Shown here one piece after another: positions 10,401 through 20,222 of a stretch of DNA of 64,000 nucleotides. Made by a program: the position numbers and the translations under genes. Under the pieces are notes generated by a model. That model saw only the letters and a program-made list of their open reading frames with translations. It did no database searches and had not been told where the DNA came from. Each line of letters starts with the position of its first letter. Position 1 is the stretch's first letter. The DNA is taken from NCBI GenBank assembly GCA_023428905.1, contig JAEYWP010000022.1, positions 1-64,000 of the forward strand, read 5' to 3'. The DNA comes from Verrucomicrobiota bacterium (GTDB lineage Bacteria; Verrucomicrobiota; Verrucomicrobiia; Opitutales; Opitutaceae).

Positions 10401-11318
10401 CTAGACCAGACCGCTCAGGACCGTGGGGAGGCGTTGGACGCTGTTGGAGAGTGCGGCGCGGGCGATGCGGGTCTCCTTCTCGCCGGTGCCGTAGAGAATC
10501 TGCCAGCCCGGGAGCTCGAGCCAGGCATCGTCGGCGATCGGGTCGACCTTTTCGAAGCCGCCGGCGATCCCGGCGTAACGCACGAGCTGGTCGGCGACCT
10601 GGACGGCGGCGGCGAAGAACGCGTGGTTCGGGGCCGCCTCCGGATCGTTGTGGTAGAGCACCGCGTCGGTGATCTCGGCGGAAAGCTGGTGGCGTTGGAG
10701 GTAATACCCGCCGACGCGGGCGTGGTCCCAGCCAATCAGTTCGCGCTCCATCGCGCAGACCTCGGCGGTGTTGTGGAAGGAGGTACCGACAATGCGCCCG
10801 AACTCTTCGGGGAAGGCGGAGGCCATCACGACTTTGCCGACATTGTGGAGCAGCCCGATGATGTAATCGGTGTCGTCGTCGATCAGGAGCGTGGTGGTGG
10901 CGAGGATCTCGCGCGTCATGATCGCGGCGCCGATCGAGTGTTTCCACAGCTCCTTCCAGGGCAGGCGGAGGGAGGACCGGTTGATCTTTTCCAGTTCCTC
11001 GATCACCGGCGTGGCCATCGAAAGTTCACGGATCTGCCGCAGGCCGAGGTAAAACACTGCCTCCTCGATATTGTTCACCTTCGCGGTCAGGCCGAAATAC
11101 ACCGAATTTACCATGCGGAGCAGGCGGGCGGTGAGGGAGGGGTCGCGCCGGATGATCTCCGCGATCTGGGAGTTATAGCTCTGTTCGGAGTTCACCAATC
11201 CCGCCAGTGCACGGTTGATGCTCTGCAGGGAGGCCAGCTTCGGGCACGCATCGATGCGTTTGATGATCTCGGCGTCGGTGTAGGGCTTGGACACGGAAAG
11301 GGGACTGGCGGTCGGCAT
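10401..11318 (-). CDS. HDOD-domain signalling protein
   Basis: A 305-residue HDOD protein; the domain fills residues 20-225. Its HD-like motif reads LLHNVGKVV, again lacking the catalytic His-Asp pair. The start at 11318 is chosen over an upstream ATG at 11357 because GGAGG lies eight bases before it. The remainder (225-305) contains a short C-terminal region with no recognisable domain. It is the first gene of a probable three-gene signalling operon with two hybrid kinases, so it may report kinase state or act downstream of it. Confidence 0.87.
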   Translation of the reverse strand: MPTASPLSVSKPYTDAEIIKRIDACPKLASLQSINRALAGLVNSEQSYNSQIAEIIRRDPSLTARLLRMVNSVYFGLTAKVNNIEEAVFYLGLRQIRELSMATPVIEELEKINRSSLRLPWKELWKHSIGAAIMTREILATTTLLIDDDTDYIIGLLHNVGKVVMASAFPEEFGRIVGTSFHNTAEVCAMERELIGWDHARVGGYYLQRHQLSAEITDAVLYHNDPEAAPNHAFFAAAVQVADQLVRYAGIAGGFEKVDPIADDAWLELPGWQILYGTGEKETRIARAALSNSVQRLPTVLSGLV

Positions 11319-11459
11319 GAAAGGAACCTCCAGCTGCGGCAGATGAGCGCCGGGCATGAGAGGTCGTCACCCGTTAATCGGCGGCTCCCTGCCGAAGTTT
11401 AGGGGCTTTCGGCTCAAGCCGGCTGGGGTGAAAACCGGGGGGACCGGCCCAACCGCTCC

Positions 11460-11845
11460 ACCGGCGGAGTGCCTGACCTAACCACGAATGGACACGAATT
11501 CACACGAATGACGGATCCCCGATCCATTTCACCACGGATGAACACGGAGGGACACGGATCCGACCCCTTCCGAGTTCGAGTCCCATCGTGGTTCCCTCTG
11601 CCGATCGAGGATCGTGGTCTGAATCCGTGTTGATCCGTGGTCGATTCCGGGGCTCGCAGGTTCGGGGTCTGAAATCCGAATTCGTGTCCCTTCGTGTCCA
11701 TTCGTGGTTCCTTCAGCGGACCGAGGTTCGACGTCTGAATCCGTGTTGATCCGTGTCCATCCGTGGTCGATTCCGCGGCTCGCAGGTTCGGGGTCTGAAA
11801 TCCGAATTCGTGTCCTTTCGTGTTCATTCGTGGTTCCTTCAGCGG
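11460..11845. repeat. CACGAATGGA / CACGGATGAACA repeat array
   Basis: Nearly 400 bases consist of degenerate 11-12-bp units, CACGAATGGACACGAATTCA and CACGGATGAACACGGAGG and their inverse. They occur in two near-duplicate blocks (about 11590-11715 and 11705-11840) that share phrases such as GGGTCTGAAATCCGAATTCG. It separates the leftward HDOD gene from the rightward GT41 gene. Translated frames here are artefacts of the repeat. Confidence 0.85.
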
Positions 11846-11923
11846 ATTGAGGACCCCCAAGCAGCGCGGACTGTTTTGCCGCTTTCCCCCCGAGGAACGG
11901 GGCATAAGCTCTCGCCATACTCC

Positions 11924-13795
11924 ATGCAGACCTCCAAGGCCCAAGTCCTTCTCCAGCAGGCCCTGCAGCACCACCAGGCCGGGCGGCTGGCCCAGGCCGC
12001 GGCCGGGTATGCGCAGGTGCGAACGCTGGTGCCGGGCGGTTTTGAGGCGCATCACTTGGGCGGGGTGGCGGCGCTCCAGTTGGGGAAACTCGACGAGGCG
12101 CTCAGGCTGCTGCGGCGCGCCCTGACCCTCAATGCCCGCTCCGGTCCGACCTATATGTGCCTCGGGCTGGCGCAGGCGCAGCTCGGGCAGCGGGAGGAGG
12201 CAGAGGGCAATCTGCGCAAGGCCACGCAGTTGGAGCCCAGGAGCCTGGAGGCGTGGTCCAACCTCGGCGCGGGGTTGGTCACGGCGGGCAAACTGGAGGA
12301 GGCGGCCGAGGCGTACCGCACCTGCACCCGCCTGCAGCCCAAGGGGGCGCAGGGCTGGACGGCTCTCGGGTCGGTCCTGCAGCTCCAGGGCCGTTTCAAG
12401 GAGGCGGCCGAGCACCACAGCCGTGCCCTCGAACTGGATCCGCGGCATCCGAAAGCGCAGTGCTCGCGCGCGCAGTCGTATCAGGCGATGCATGACGTGG
12501 CGCGGTCGATTTCTGACTTTGAGGCGCACCTCCGCCGCCAGCCCGACGACCTGGCGGCGCGCAGCTACCGGCTGATGTTGCTCAACTACCGGGCCGACCT
12601 CACGCCCGCGCAGCTCTTTGAGGAGCACCGCGCGTTTGGGGTGTTGCTGGAGAAGAACGCCAGGCCCACTCCCCTGCCCCTGACCTGGAAGCCCGGGGAG
12701 CGGCTCCGGGTGGGCTTTATTTCACCGGACCTGCGCACCCATTCGGTGGCGTATTTCCTGGAGCCGCTCCTGCGGCACCTCGATCGCGACCGCTTTGACG
12801 TTTTCCTCTACCACGACCATTTCACGGTCGATGCCACGAGCCACCGCCTGAAGGCGCTCGCGGCGCACTGGCGGCACCTGATCGGCTGGCCTGCCGAGCG
12901 GGTGGAGGCCCAGGTGCGCGCTGACGCCCTGCACGTCCTGGTGGACCTGGCGGGGCACACGGGGATGAACCGGTTGGCGCTGTTTGCCCGCCGGGTGGCG
13001 CCGGTGCAGGTGACGTACCTTGGGTATCCCAACACCACCGGATTGCGGACGATGGACTACCGGTTCACGGATGCGATCGCGGACCCGCCCGGCGAGGCGG
13101 ACGTGCTTCACACCGAAAAACTCGTCCGGTTCGCGCCCTGTGCGTGGACGTATGCGCCGCCTCCCGACGCGCCGGAGGTGCAGCCACCGCCCTGCACGCG
13201 GGGCCAGCCCTTTACCTTTGGCTCTTTCAACAGCCTCTCGAAGGTGACGGACGAGACCCTGCGCCTCTGGTCGGCGGTCGTGGCGGCGGTCCCCGGCTCG
13301 CGCCTCCTCCTGAAGTCCTTTCTTGCGGACCCGGACGGCCTGCGTGCCCGCGCCGCGGCGCACGGCATCGCCCCGGAGCGCCTGGTTCTGCTAGGCACAA
13401 CCGCCACGACCGCCGAGCACCTCGCCTGTTACCACCAGGTTGACGTCGCCCTGGACACGGTGCCCTACAACGGCACCACCACGACCTGCGAGGCCCTCTG
13501 GATGGGCGTCCCCGTCCTGACTCTCCGCGGCAACCGCCACGCCTCCCGCGTCGGCGCCTCCCTCCTCCACGCCATCGGCCGGGACGAGTGGGTGGCGGAG
13601 GACCATTCCAGCGCAACCCGGATGGCCGCGATCTTGGCCGCAGACCGAGAAGTCCTGGGCAAGATACGCAGTCGGCAGCGGCTCGATCTCACAAAGTCAC
13701 TCTTAATGGGCCATGAAGCCTTGGCTTCACAGTTCAGCGAAAAGCTAATCGAACTGCACACTGCGCGTGAGGTGCGGGGCGACCGGGACCCCTAG
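11924..13795 (+). CDS. TPR-GT41 O-GlcNAc-transferase-like glycosyltransferase
   Basis: The family (OGT/SPINDLY, GT41) moves a sugar, GlcNAc in the best-known members, to Ser/Thr of proteins in the cytoplasm. The 623-residue product starts at MQTSKAQ; the open frame further upstream lies in repeat DNA. About six TPR units occupy 1-215. The catalytic half shows RVGFISPDLRTHSVAYF from about residue 261 (with the conserved His), VDLAGHTGMNRL, QVTYLGYPNTTGL, the UDP-binding Lys in LLLKSF (about 463) and DTVPYNGTTTTCEALWMGVP (about 510-530). All known key positions are present, so it should be active. It lies in the same neighbourhood as two flagellins, which are plausible targets. The last 50 or so codons are visibly less G+C-rich than the rest. 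Confidence 0.88.
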   Translation: MQTSKAQVLLQQALQHHQAGRLAQAAAGYAQVRTLVPGGFEAHHLGGVAALQLGKLDEALRLLRRALTLNARSGPTYMCLGLAQAQLGQREEAEGNLRKATQLEPRSLEAWSNLGAGLVTAGKLEEAAEAYRTCTRLQPKGAQGWTALGSVLQLQGRFKEAAEHHSRALELDPRHPKAQCSRAQSYQAMHDVARSISDFEAHLRRQPDDLAARSYRLMLLNYRADLTPAQLFEEHRAFGVLLEKNARPTPLPLTWKPGERLRVGFISPDLRTHSVAYFLEPLLRHLDRDRFDVFLYHDHFTVDATSHRLKALAAHWRHLIGWPAERVEAQVRADALHVLVDLAGHTGMNRLALFARRVAPVQVTYLGYPNTTGLRTMDYRFTDAIADPPGEADVLHTEKLVRFAPCAWTYAPPPDAPEVQPPPCTRGQPFTFGSFNSLSKVTDETLRLWSAVVAAVPGSRLLLKSFLADPDGLRARAAAHGIAPERLVLLGTTATTAEHLACYHQVDVALDTVPYNGTTTTCEALWMGVPVLTLRGNRHASRVGASLLHAIGRDEWVAEDHSSATRMAAILAADREVLGKIRSRQRLDLTKSLLMGHEALASQFSEKLIELHTAREVRGDRDP

Positions 13796-13964
13796 GGGAA
13801 AATATTGCCCAATTGCGGGATCGTCTCAAAGACACGCAAAAAATCTACCTGTATCTCTCTGTACTGCAGACGATAAGGGGAACATACGCCAGCCGGGCCC
13901 ATGAATTGCTGAGGAGGGCTGGTTAGCTTCTGCCTAGGCGTTAATCCCTACCCAAGTCCTCGTC

Positions 13965-16211
13965 ATGTCCAAATTTCCTCTCGATCCAGAGCCCCTGATC
14001 CTGCGTGTGCGGGACTGTCTTGCGCGGCACTATTCCGGACCTGACAGAACAACTCTGGAGAATGCGCGGTTCGCAAACAGACAACTTGCCGCGTATGTAC
14101 TCAGCCTTCGAAAGCATGAGAGTGGGCACCCCATCCTGCATTCGCTATACGAAACAGCGGTGATGGTGTGGGATGCCGGGGTCCACCTACCCGAATCCGC
14201 CGAAGAGGACGTTAAGAAGGCCGCCGAGTGTCTGCGTTCAGGTTGGCCCGGAATCATTGCGGCAACTTTGCTCATCCCGTCATGGCGGGCCACTCAGCTC
14301 CCAGGCCTCGACGGAGTACCTACTTGGCTTTGGGCGCATTATGCCCGCTGGATTCTCGCCAGCCCATTGGGCGCAGTGGACAGAGGAATCTCCTCTCGAA
14401 ATGCGCGCCACATCGCTGACCTTGTGACGAGCGTCGCACGGTGGACGGAAAGGAACGTCGGTTCCACCGCCGTCAGGTCAGCGATTGGAGAAATCCTTCG
14501 CGTGCATCCTGCCCAGCAGCTCCTTGCATCGAACGAGGACTTGTCATCCCTCCGCAGCGCACTGGGCAAAATTATCGCTCGAGCCGGATCCCTGTGCGGG
14601 TCGGACGACTACGTTCCGCTGCCGCGAACGGAAGCGGGACGCATTCGCGTCGGATTCCTCTTTTCAGACCTGCAATCCTCTGCGGAGACAAGGACCGCAC
14701 GCGCTTACCTACAACATCTGGACCCCACGCTGTTTGAAATGGTACTCATTGCGCCGAAAGTCGGGCAATCTGAGTTCGAGAACCATTTTTGTCAGCTGGC
14801 GGCCAGCGTCATCACTCTGAAAGGAGACCTGCCTGCTGTGCTCGCGATGATTCGCGAGGCCGATCTCGACATCGCGGTCGTGGTCCCGGACAGGTCCATG
14901 CAGTCGGGAGAATGGATCGAGCTGGGCTGCCGTCGGCTCGGTCGCATCACCAGCGTCTTCTCCGCCGCATCTTTCCTCTCCGGTCTTCCGGGAATCGACA
15001 CCACCATTGTCGGCAGTGAAATCGACGTGGATTCAGCAGCGTCTTGCGAACAGCTGGCCATTCTCACCGCGCCCGGCTACGTTCACGAACCCGGGCAGTT
15101 GCCCTCGCTTGAGCCAGAGGCGTTGGCGTTGCTGAGGACCTCCGTTGAATTGCCTTCTGGTATCCCGGTGTTTGTCGCCACGGCGGACCTGTCGCTCTTT
15201 GACCCAGCGACCCTCGACGCCTGGGCCCGCATTCTCCGCGAAGTTCCGGCGGCCTATTTCATTTGGGCGCTGCCTCCGAACACGCCACGCCAGCGGGCAA
15301 AATTCACCGCCCAAACATTTTGCTTCGCGTCCGGAATTGATCCTGCCCGTCTGATTCTCCACTTCGATGAACGGCGGTCGACGGCCGCTCTGGCGCAAGT
15401 CCATCTCAGTCCGCTGCCGACGCCCACTGCGGCAGAAATCTCCCTTGCGATCGGAATCGGCATTGCCCCGCTCTGCCTCTCCAGCACCGCGCTCCACCGC
15501 CAATGCGCGCCTGCAATGCTTCGTGACTGCGGCCTAAGCCATTGTGTCGCCGTCTCGGTCGACGAGTACGTCCAGAAAGCAGTCTCCTTCGCCACCGTGG
15601 AGGGTGAGGGTGCGAAGATCCGCCAAGCCTCTAGAGAGGCCATTGTGCAGTATCCTCTTCTTACCGACACCCTCGGGCGCAGCGACGCATTCGCAGCCAT
15701 GCTGTTGAGGATGCATGACCTCGCTCAAGAGTCAGGGAGCCTTCCAATGCAGAAGGAGCCCATTCGATTAGCTCCATTGCCCGCCTCAGTCGAAGATACA
15801 CTGCGCGAGAGCCTCGCGGCTCTGGATCGAGGTGACACCGCAGACGCCATCGAAGCAGCCAGGACGGTGCTCTCACACTCGCCTTTCCTCTCGGTTGGAC
15901 GCCATTTGCTCGGGCGAGCGTACAGCGCTGCAGAGCATCCCGACAAAGCCCTGCCATATTTTCTCGCGGCACTCCAGGGGCAGGAACAATCCGCTGACCT
16001 TTGGTTTGAGACGGCGTCTGTGCTCCACGCGACGGGATGCAATCAACAGGCCATCGAAGCCCTTGAGGCTTCCCTGCGTCTGGATGCCACACAGGTCCCA
16101 GCATGGCACTTGCTCGCAAAATTGGCCCGCGAAGTGGGCCACCAGGAGTTGGTGGAAGAAACGGAGAGCGTCTTGAAATCGCTCCAGTGCGTTGAGGCGC
16201 CGGCAAACTAA
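13965..16211 (+). CDS. Degenerate GT41-like protein with C-terminal TPR
   Basis: The central part (about 220-580 of 748 residues) follows the GT41 catalytic module block by block: RIRVGFLFSDL, then GRITSVFSAASFLSGLPGID, then a segment corresponding to the Lys region, then LSPLPTPTAAEISLAIGIGIAP. The catalytic His after SDL is missing, the Lys of LLLKS is replaced in YFIWALPP, and the NGTTTT sugar-nucleotide loop is lost. It probably does not transfer sugar itself and may be a regulator or partner of the enzyme just upstream. TPR units lie at 605-735, after the GT domain rather than before it. Base composition is lower in G+C than the upstream gene. A possible GACGATAA -10 element lies at 13869-13876, but no matching -35 is seen. 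Confidence 0.7.
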   Translation: MSKFPLDPEPLILRVRDCLARHYSGPDRTTLENARFANRQLAAYVLSLRKHESGHPILHSLYETAVMVWDAGVHLPESAEEDVKKAAECLRSGWPGIIAATLLIPSWRATQLPGLDGVPTWLWAHYARWILASPLGAVDRGISSRNARHIADLVTSVARWTERNVGSTAVRSAIGEILRVHPAQQLLASNEDLSSLRSALGKIIARAGSLCGSDDYVPLPRTEAGRIRVGFLFSDLQSSAETRTARAYLQHLDPTLFEMVLIAPKVGQSEFENHFCQLAASVITLKGDLPAVLAMIREADLDIAVVVPDRSMQSGEWIELGCRRLGRITSVFSAASFLSGLPGIDTTIVGSEIDVDSAASCEQLAILTAPGYVHEPGQLPSLEPEALALLRTSVELPSGIPVFVATADLSLFDPATLDAWARILREVPAAYFIWALPPNTPRQRAKFTAQTFCFASGIDPARLILHFDERRSTAALAQVHLSPLPTPTAAEISLAIGIGIAPLCLSSTALHRQCAPAMLRDCGLSHCVAVSVDEYVQKAVSFATVEGEGAKIRQASREAIVQYPLLTDTLGRSDAFAAMLLRMHDLAQESGSLPMQKEPIRLAPLPASVEDTLRESLAALDRGDTADAIEAARTVLSHSPFLSVGRHLLGRAYSAAEHPDKALPYFLAALQGQEQSADLWFETASVLHATGCNQQAIEALEASLRLDATQVPAWHLLAKLAREVGHQELVEETESVLKSLQCVEAPAN

Positions 16212-16220
16212 TCACCGCGT

Positions 16221-19200
16221 ATGAATGTGTTGCTATTCACATCCGTTGCAGCTCATCCGTGCGAGCTCCCCGTCCTCGGTGATGATCAGATCGTTTGCGG
16301 CCCTTTTCAGGTGAACCGCAGCTTCGAACACCATCTGTATTCTCTTAGGAGCCCAAACGGGAATTTTGATGCCGGGACGATGGCGTCACGTATACCCCAA
16401 GCTCAGAAGCCCGATGTCGTGTGTGTTCAACTGGACGCGGCAACCAGTGCATTTCCTCGAAACCTGGCAGGCGTTGCCCCGGTACGCGTGGCATTGGTCG
16501 GAGATGTCTTTTTCCAAGCCCGTGGTTGTACTCATGTTTTTGAGTATCTGGCAGCCGAGCAGTTTGACCACGTGGTTCTGGTGGAATCCAAACTCGACCT
16601 GCCCCTCGTAGCCGCGGCCACGACCGCGGGTGTACACTGGTATCCCGGGCTGTGGTCCTGCGTTCCGAGCGAGGTGCTCAAATGGGTCCGCGGGCGCAAA
16701 CGCTTGCCTCGGGTGGCCGTACCTTCCGTGGAGTGGGCGAGACACGCGCCGCGCAATCAGTTTGTCAGGTCCCTGAACGAAAGAGGCGTCAAGTCTGTAG
16801 CATTGCGTCGTGACGTTACGGAGTCTCTCGAAATTCTCGGACACAGCAGGGTGTTAGCCGCGACGTCGAACCATGGCGAACTCCGGACCGAGCTATTCCT
16901 TGCTCTCGCGAGTGGAACCCCTGTCCTGGGCAATGCCGTCTTTTCCGCATCAGGTTTTGCGAATGTGCTGCAGGGTACGGGCGCATTGGAGGTATTCGAC
17001 AGCTGCGGAAGGCTGGCGGAACGCGCCGCCGCCCTAGTTCACCAAGAAGTCGAGGACAGCACCGTGTCCAAGATTCAGGGGTGGTATGACACATACCTTA
17101 GCCCAGGCGCTCGAATCAACGCGGTGCGGCAGCTTGTCTGTGGTGGCGCCCCGTTCCCAATCTTCGAGATCTCCCGCGCTGCGGTCGTGTCAGTGCCTTT
17201 CGCTTCATTGAAGCCGACCTTGGAATACGCTGCGGCGGTTCAGGCGTGTGTGGAGAACTCAGCCGAGCCGATTGCTTATGTGGATACAAAAGCACCGTTA
17301 GCCGCGCGCCTTCTCCTCAGCCGATTCCCCCGCTTACTCCAGGTATCCCCGGCCGAGAACACGCAGGGGGGCACGCTCTCCCTCTACGTGAGCAGTGACC
17401 TTCCCTCCGTGCCTTCGGCCTGCAGCCAGGCAGAATGTGTTTGGGTTCCCGGCGGTCTAACCACGCCGCCCCCGGGATATGTCCGCTCAGCGGAGCTTCC
17501 TGACCTTGCCTACCATACCGCCTACCGAACGCAGCAAGTCGATGTAGCTGCCATGCGAGCGGCTCTGGAGGCGGCGGATTTCGAGACCGCCGAGAAGATG
17601 GCAAACGAGCTGATAAAAAAGGCCCCACGCACGCCTGAGGGCTACGTGGTGGCTGCGGATCTCGCAGCGGAGCGACGAGATGACGCCGCGCTGAGCCGGC
17701 TTTCCGGCATCCTTGCAACACTCGATCCTCACGAGCCGCGTCTCATCTATATTGCCGAACGCATGTCAGCGGGTTTGAGTGACGTCTTTTATCGTCAGGT
17801 AAATGCGACGTGGCAGAAAATTCGCGCCAGCCGTCTGGAGGATGCGGAGAAGTACGTGGAATTTATCTTGCGCCGCACCGGCCCCGCGCCCTCCGATGCC
17901 ATCGTCGAGATCAGCCGCCTGGGAGCTTGGCTGAAAGAAGGAAGAGGCGCCATCGCGGATGCCTGTCATCACTGGAAGGAGGCCGCCCTTCACAATCCGA
18001 ACGATGCCGCGAGCTGGTTCGATGTCGGGCTGCGGCTCTGGGAACTGGGTGATCAGGCCATGGCCTACGAAGCATTCCGCAGAGCTGCAGAACAACGTTC
18101 CGACGTCGTGACGTTTGCCACTGCTTTCGACAGAGTTCGCCAGCTTTCTCCTCAGCTCCAAGCGCCTTCTCAAGAGCGGGATCTCCTTATCACCGGCGCT
18201 GAATCGAACATGAAGCACGGCGCCGGCGTGCTGCTCGCACGATTTTTCTCTGAGTCTCTCAACATCGTGACCCTCCGCATGAGCACCTGTTTTCGCGGAG
18301 TCGAGCTCGTCGGAAGTTCCAATCTGCTGTCCGCCTCCCTGCCTGAATCAGAGGTTGAGGTGGAGGATCGGCTGCGGCGCCTACTCGCGCCGTTCACGAT
18401 TCGACGGATCGTGTGTGTGCCATTTAACCGCACAGAGTTTATCCATGCCATCGCCGCGCATGCTGTGACAAAGGCAGCGCTCTGTGCGTACATCATGGAC
18501 GATCGCAACGTCTACACATCGTCGGTCGAGGATGATCTCTTGGTAAGGCTTTTCCAGGCATCGCGTCTTCGATTGACGATCTCGCCAGAGATGCAGCTCA
18601 CCTACGCGTTCAAATTTCATCAGACGTTCGAACTGCTCCCGCCGGTGGTTTCTTCCTCAACGAGCGCGCGGGTAAACCGTTGGTCTCCGAAAAAGCGCGG
18701 CGCCAATCATTGTGCCTTCGTCGGGAGCCTCTGGTCCCAAGCGCAGTTTGATCAGCTCGCGCGTCTTTTTGCACGCACAGGACTAAAGGCAGACTGGTTC
18801 GGAAAAGAAGCGAAGCCCGAGTGCGAGAAGGTAGGCATTTTCGGGCAAGGCTTCATCCCTGAGACCGAATTAGCGGACCGATTGACGACATACCCGTTTG
18901 TCGTCGTTCCGAGCGGTGAACTTGAGGGCGCCGAGGATAACGAGTGGCTTACCCGCCTGAGCTTGCCCTCGCGGCTCGTTTTCCTGCTGCAATGCGGTAT
19001 CCCCATTTTGGTCGTCGGCAGCCAAGATACGTGCGCGGGTCGGTTCGTCACCTCTCTCAATCTGGGAAGAGTAATGTCATCCAAACACCCGAACCCTCTT
19101 CGGGTCGTGCAGGAACTCACCTCTCCAGCAACACGCGAAACCATCCTGCGGAGCATCAAAGCTGCAGCGCCTGCATTCATCATGCCCCAGGCTGACAAGT

Positions 19201-19301
19201 GGATATGGAACTCACTGGACAAAGGCGAGGCCCTCCCGGCTCCGTTTCACTCCCATATGCCAGCCCAGCCCTGCCTAAAGGTGCTTTGGCAAGCAGCGTG
19301 A
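16221..19301 (+). CDS. Large modular glycosyltransferase-TPR-glycosyltransferase
   Basis: The 1026-residue protein starts nine bases after the previous stop, so the two are co-transcribed. The N-terminal third (1-300) looks like a GT-B glycosyltransferase of the CgeB/GT4 kind: it ends with an ELFLALASGTPVLGN motif, typical of the C-terminal sugar-nucleotide site. The middle (430-640) contains irregular TPR units. The last third (650-1020) is a second GT-B-like fold with a LPPVV segment, then FVGSLWSQAQ, then RLVFLLQCGIPILVV. Both ends therefore look like separate transferase modules. I cannot assign donor or acceptor sugars. It sits between the GT41-like pair and a sulfotransferase, which fits stepwise building of one decorated glycan. 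Confidence 0.6.
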   Translation: MNVLLFTSVAAHPCELPVLGDDQIVCGPFQVNRSFEHHLYSLRSPNGNFDAGTMASRIPQAQKPDVVCVQLDAATSAFPRNLAGVAPVRVALVGDVFFQARGCTHVFEYLAAEQFDHVVLVESKLDLPLVAAATTAGVHWYPGLWSCVPSEVLKWVRGRKRLPRVAVPSVEWARHAPRNQFVRSLNERGVKSVALRRDVTESLEILGHSRVLAATSNHGELRTELFLALASGTPVLGNAVFSASGFANVLQGTGALEVFDSCGRLAERAAALVHQEVEDSTVSKIQGWYDTYLSPGARINAVRQLVCGGAPFPIFEISRAAVVSVPFASLKPTLEYAAAVQACVENSAEPIAYVDTKAPLAARLLLSRFPRLLQVSPAENTQGGTLSLYVSSDLPSVPSACSQAECVWVPGGLTTPPPGYVRSAELPDLAYHTAYRTQQVDVAAMRAALEAADFETAEKMANELIKKAPRTPEGYVVAADLAAERRDDAALSRLSGILATLDPHEPRLIYIAERMSAGLSDVFYRQVNATWQKIRASRLEDAEKYVEFILRRTGPAPSDAIVEISRLGAWLKEGRGAIADACHHWKEAALHNPNDAASWFDVGLRLWELGDQAMAYEAFRRAAEQRSDVVTFATAFDRVRQLSPQLQAPSQERDLLITGAESNMKHGAGVLLARFFSESLNIVTLRMSTCFRGVELVGSSNLLSASLPESEVEVEDRLRRLLAPFTIRRIVCVPFNRTEFIHAIAAHAVTKAALCAYIMDDRNVYTSSVEDDLLVRLFQASRLRLTISPEMQLTYAFKFHQTFELLPPVVSSSTSARVNRWSPKKRGANHCAFVGSLWSQAQFDQLARLFARTGLKADWFGKEAKPECEKVGIFGQGFIPETELADRLTTYPFVVVPSGELEGAEDNEWLTRLSLPSRLVFLLQCGIPILVVGSQDTCAGRFVTSLNLGRVMSSKHPNPLRVVQELTSPATRETILRSIKAAAPAFIMPQADKWIWNSLDKGEALPAPFHSHMPAQPCLKVLWQAA

Positions 19302-19325
19302 TGCCGCCGTCATTTTCTACACCTG

Positions 19326-20057
19326 ATGGATCCAAATCTCTATTCTTTCGGAACCCGCCTGGCCCGCCGCGCGGACTTTTATGGGTACCCTCGGACCGGC
19401 AGCCACTTCCTTTTTACCTGCCTTACAGGGCTCTTTGACCTCGTTTTCTTCCCTACGCGTTATGCCAACGATCCCGAGGCGATGCAGCGTGCAGAAGAAC
19501 TCAACCCGCACACCTTCTATATGATGAAGTTACGGGAAGATGGGGTGCCCCAGCAGCCGGTCTATATCAACCCCGAGCCAAACGGCACCCACGGCACTCC
19601 TCAACCAGGAGACTGGCCCGCGATTATCCTGATTCGCGACCCGCATCCTTCGATCTATTCGTACTATCACACAGCGAGGGACCGCTGGAATCTGCAGGTC
19701 GAAGATCGCCGTGAATGGATCCAGTCCGAGTACCAGCGGTATTCGGCGTTCTATGACAAAGCGTTCGCCATGAAATACGAGGATCCCGAGATGGTGCATC
19801 TGATCCGGTTTGAGGATCTGAAACGTGATCCCGCCGCACTCGAGCGCCTCGTCCAGTTCATCGGGGTCCGCCCCAAGCTGACACCTGCGTTTGTGCACTG
19901 GGCCACCCAATTCGACCGAATGACACGGCAAGGCCATCGCACCTTCTTCCGAGGCGGTGACAACCGGCGCTGGCAGGAGGACACTGACTGGGCAAAAGAC
20001 CTGGCTGCTATCTCAATCGGTGACATGCGCCGATTCGGATACCCGAAGGAAAGCTGA
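19326..20057 (+). CDS. PAPS-dependent sulfotransferase
   Basis: Sulfotransferases of this class transfer sulfate from PAPS to hydroxyls, here most likely on a carbohydrate. The 243-residue product has the 5'-phosphosulfate loop as YPRTGSHFL (residues 21-29) and the 3'-phosphate motif as LIRDPHPSIYSYY (about 101-113). The C-terminal part has the usual FEDLKRDP and a basic HRTFFRGGDNRRW stretch. Length matches the compact bacterial forms. There is no signal peptide, so it acts in the cytoplasm, presumably on a glycan precursor or on an already glycosylated protein. It is the last plus-strand gene of the low-G+C block. Confidence 0.85.
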   Translation: MDPNLYSFGTRLARRADFYGYPRTGSHFLFTCLTGLFDLVFFPTRYANDPEAMQRAEELNPHTFYMMKLREDGVPQQPVYINPEPNGTHGTPQPGDWPAIILIRDPHPSIYSYYHTARDRWNLQVEDRREWIQSEYQRYSAFYDKAFAMKYEDPEMVHLIRFEDLKRDPAALERLVQFIGVRPKLTPAFVHWATQFDRMTRQGHRTFFRGGDNRRWQEDTDWAKDLAAISIGDMRRFGYPKES

Positions 20058-20222
20058 AGGAGCGCATCCTTTCAGACCGCACTTTACGGCATCGCCATTT
20101 CACATGGCGAATGCGGCCCTGCTGCGTCCCTCCGTACCAACAACGCTCGGCAAACCGCCTCTCTGGGAGGGAGCAACATTGGGAATTTAACCGGCGCGGT
20201 ACCTCGCCAGCCTTAAGCCGCG

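Noticed and set aside
11414..12628. Minus-strand open frame with repeated HGSTRIQT-like and GHEFGFQT-like peptides
   Set aside because: It is the translation of the CACGAATGGA repeat array plus the shadow of the GT41 gene.
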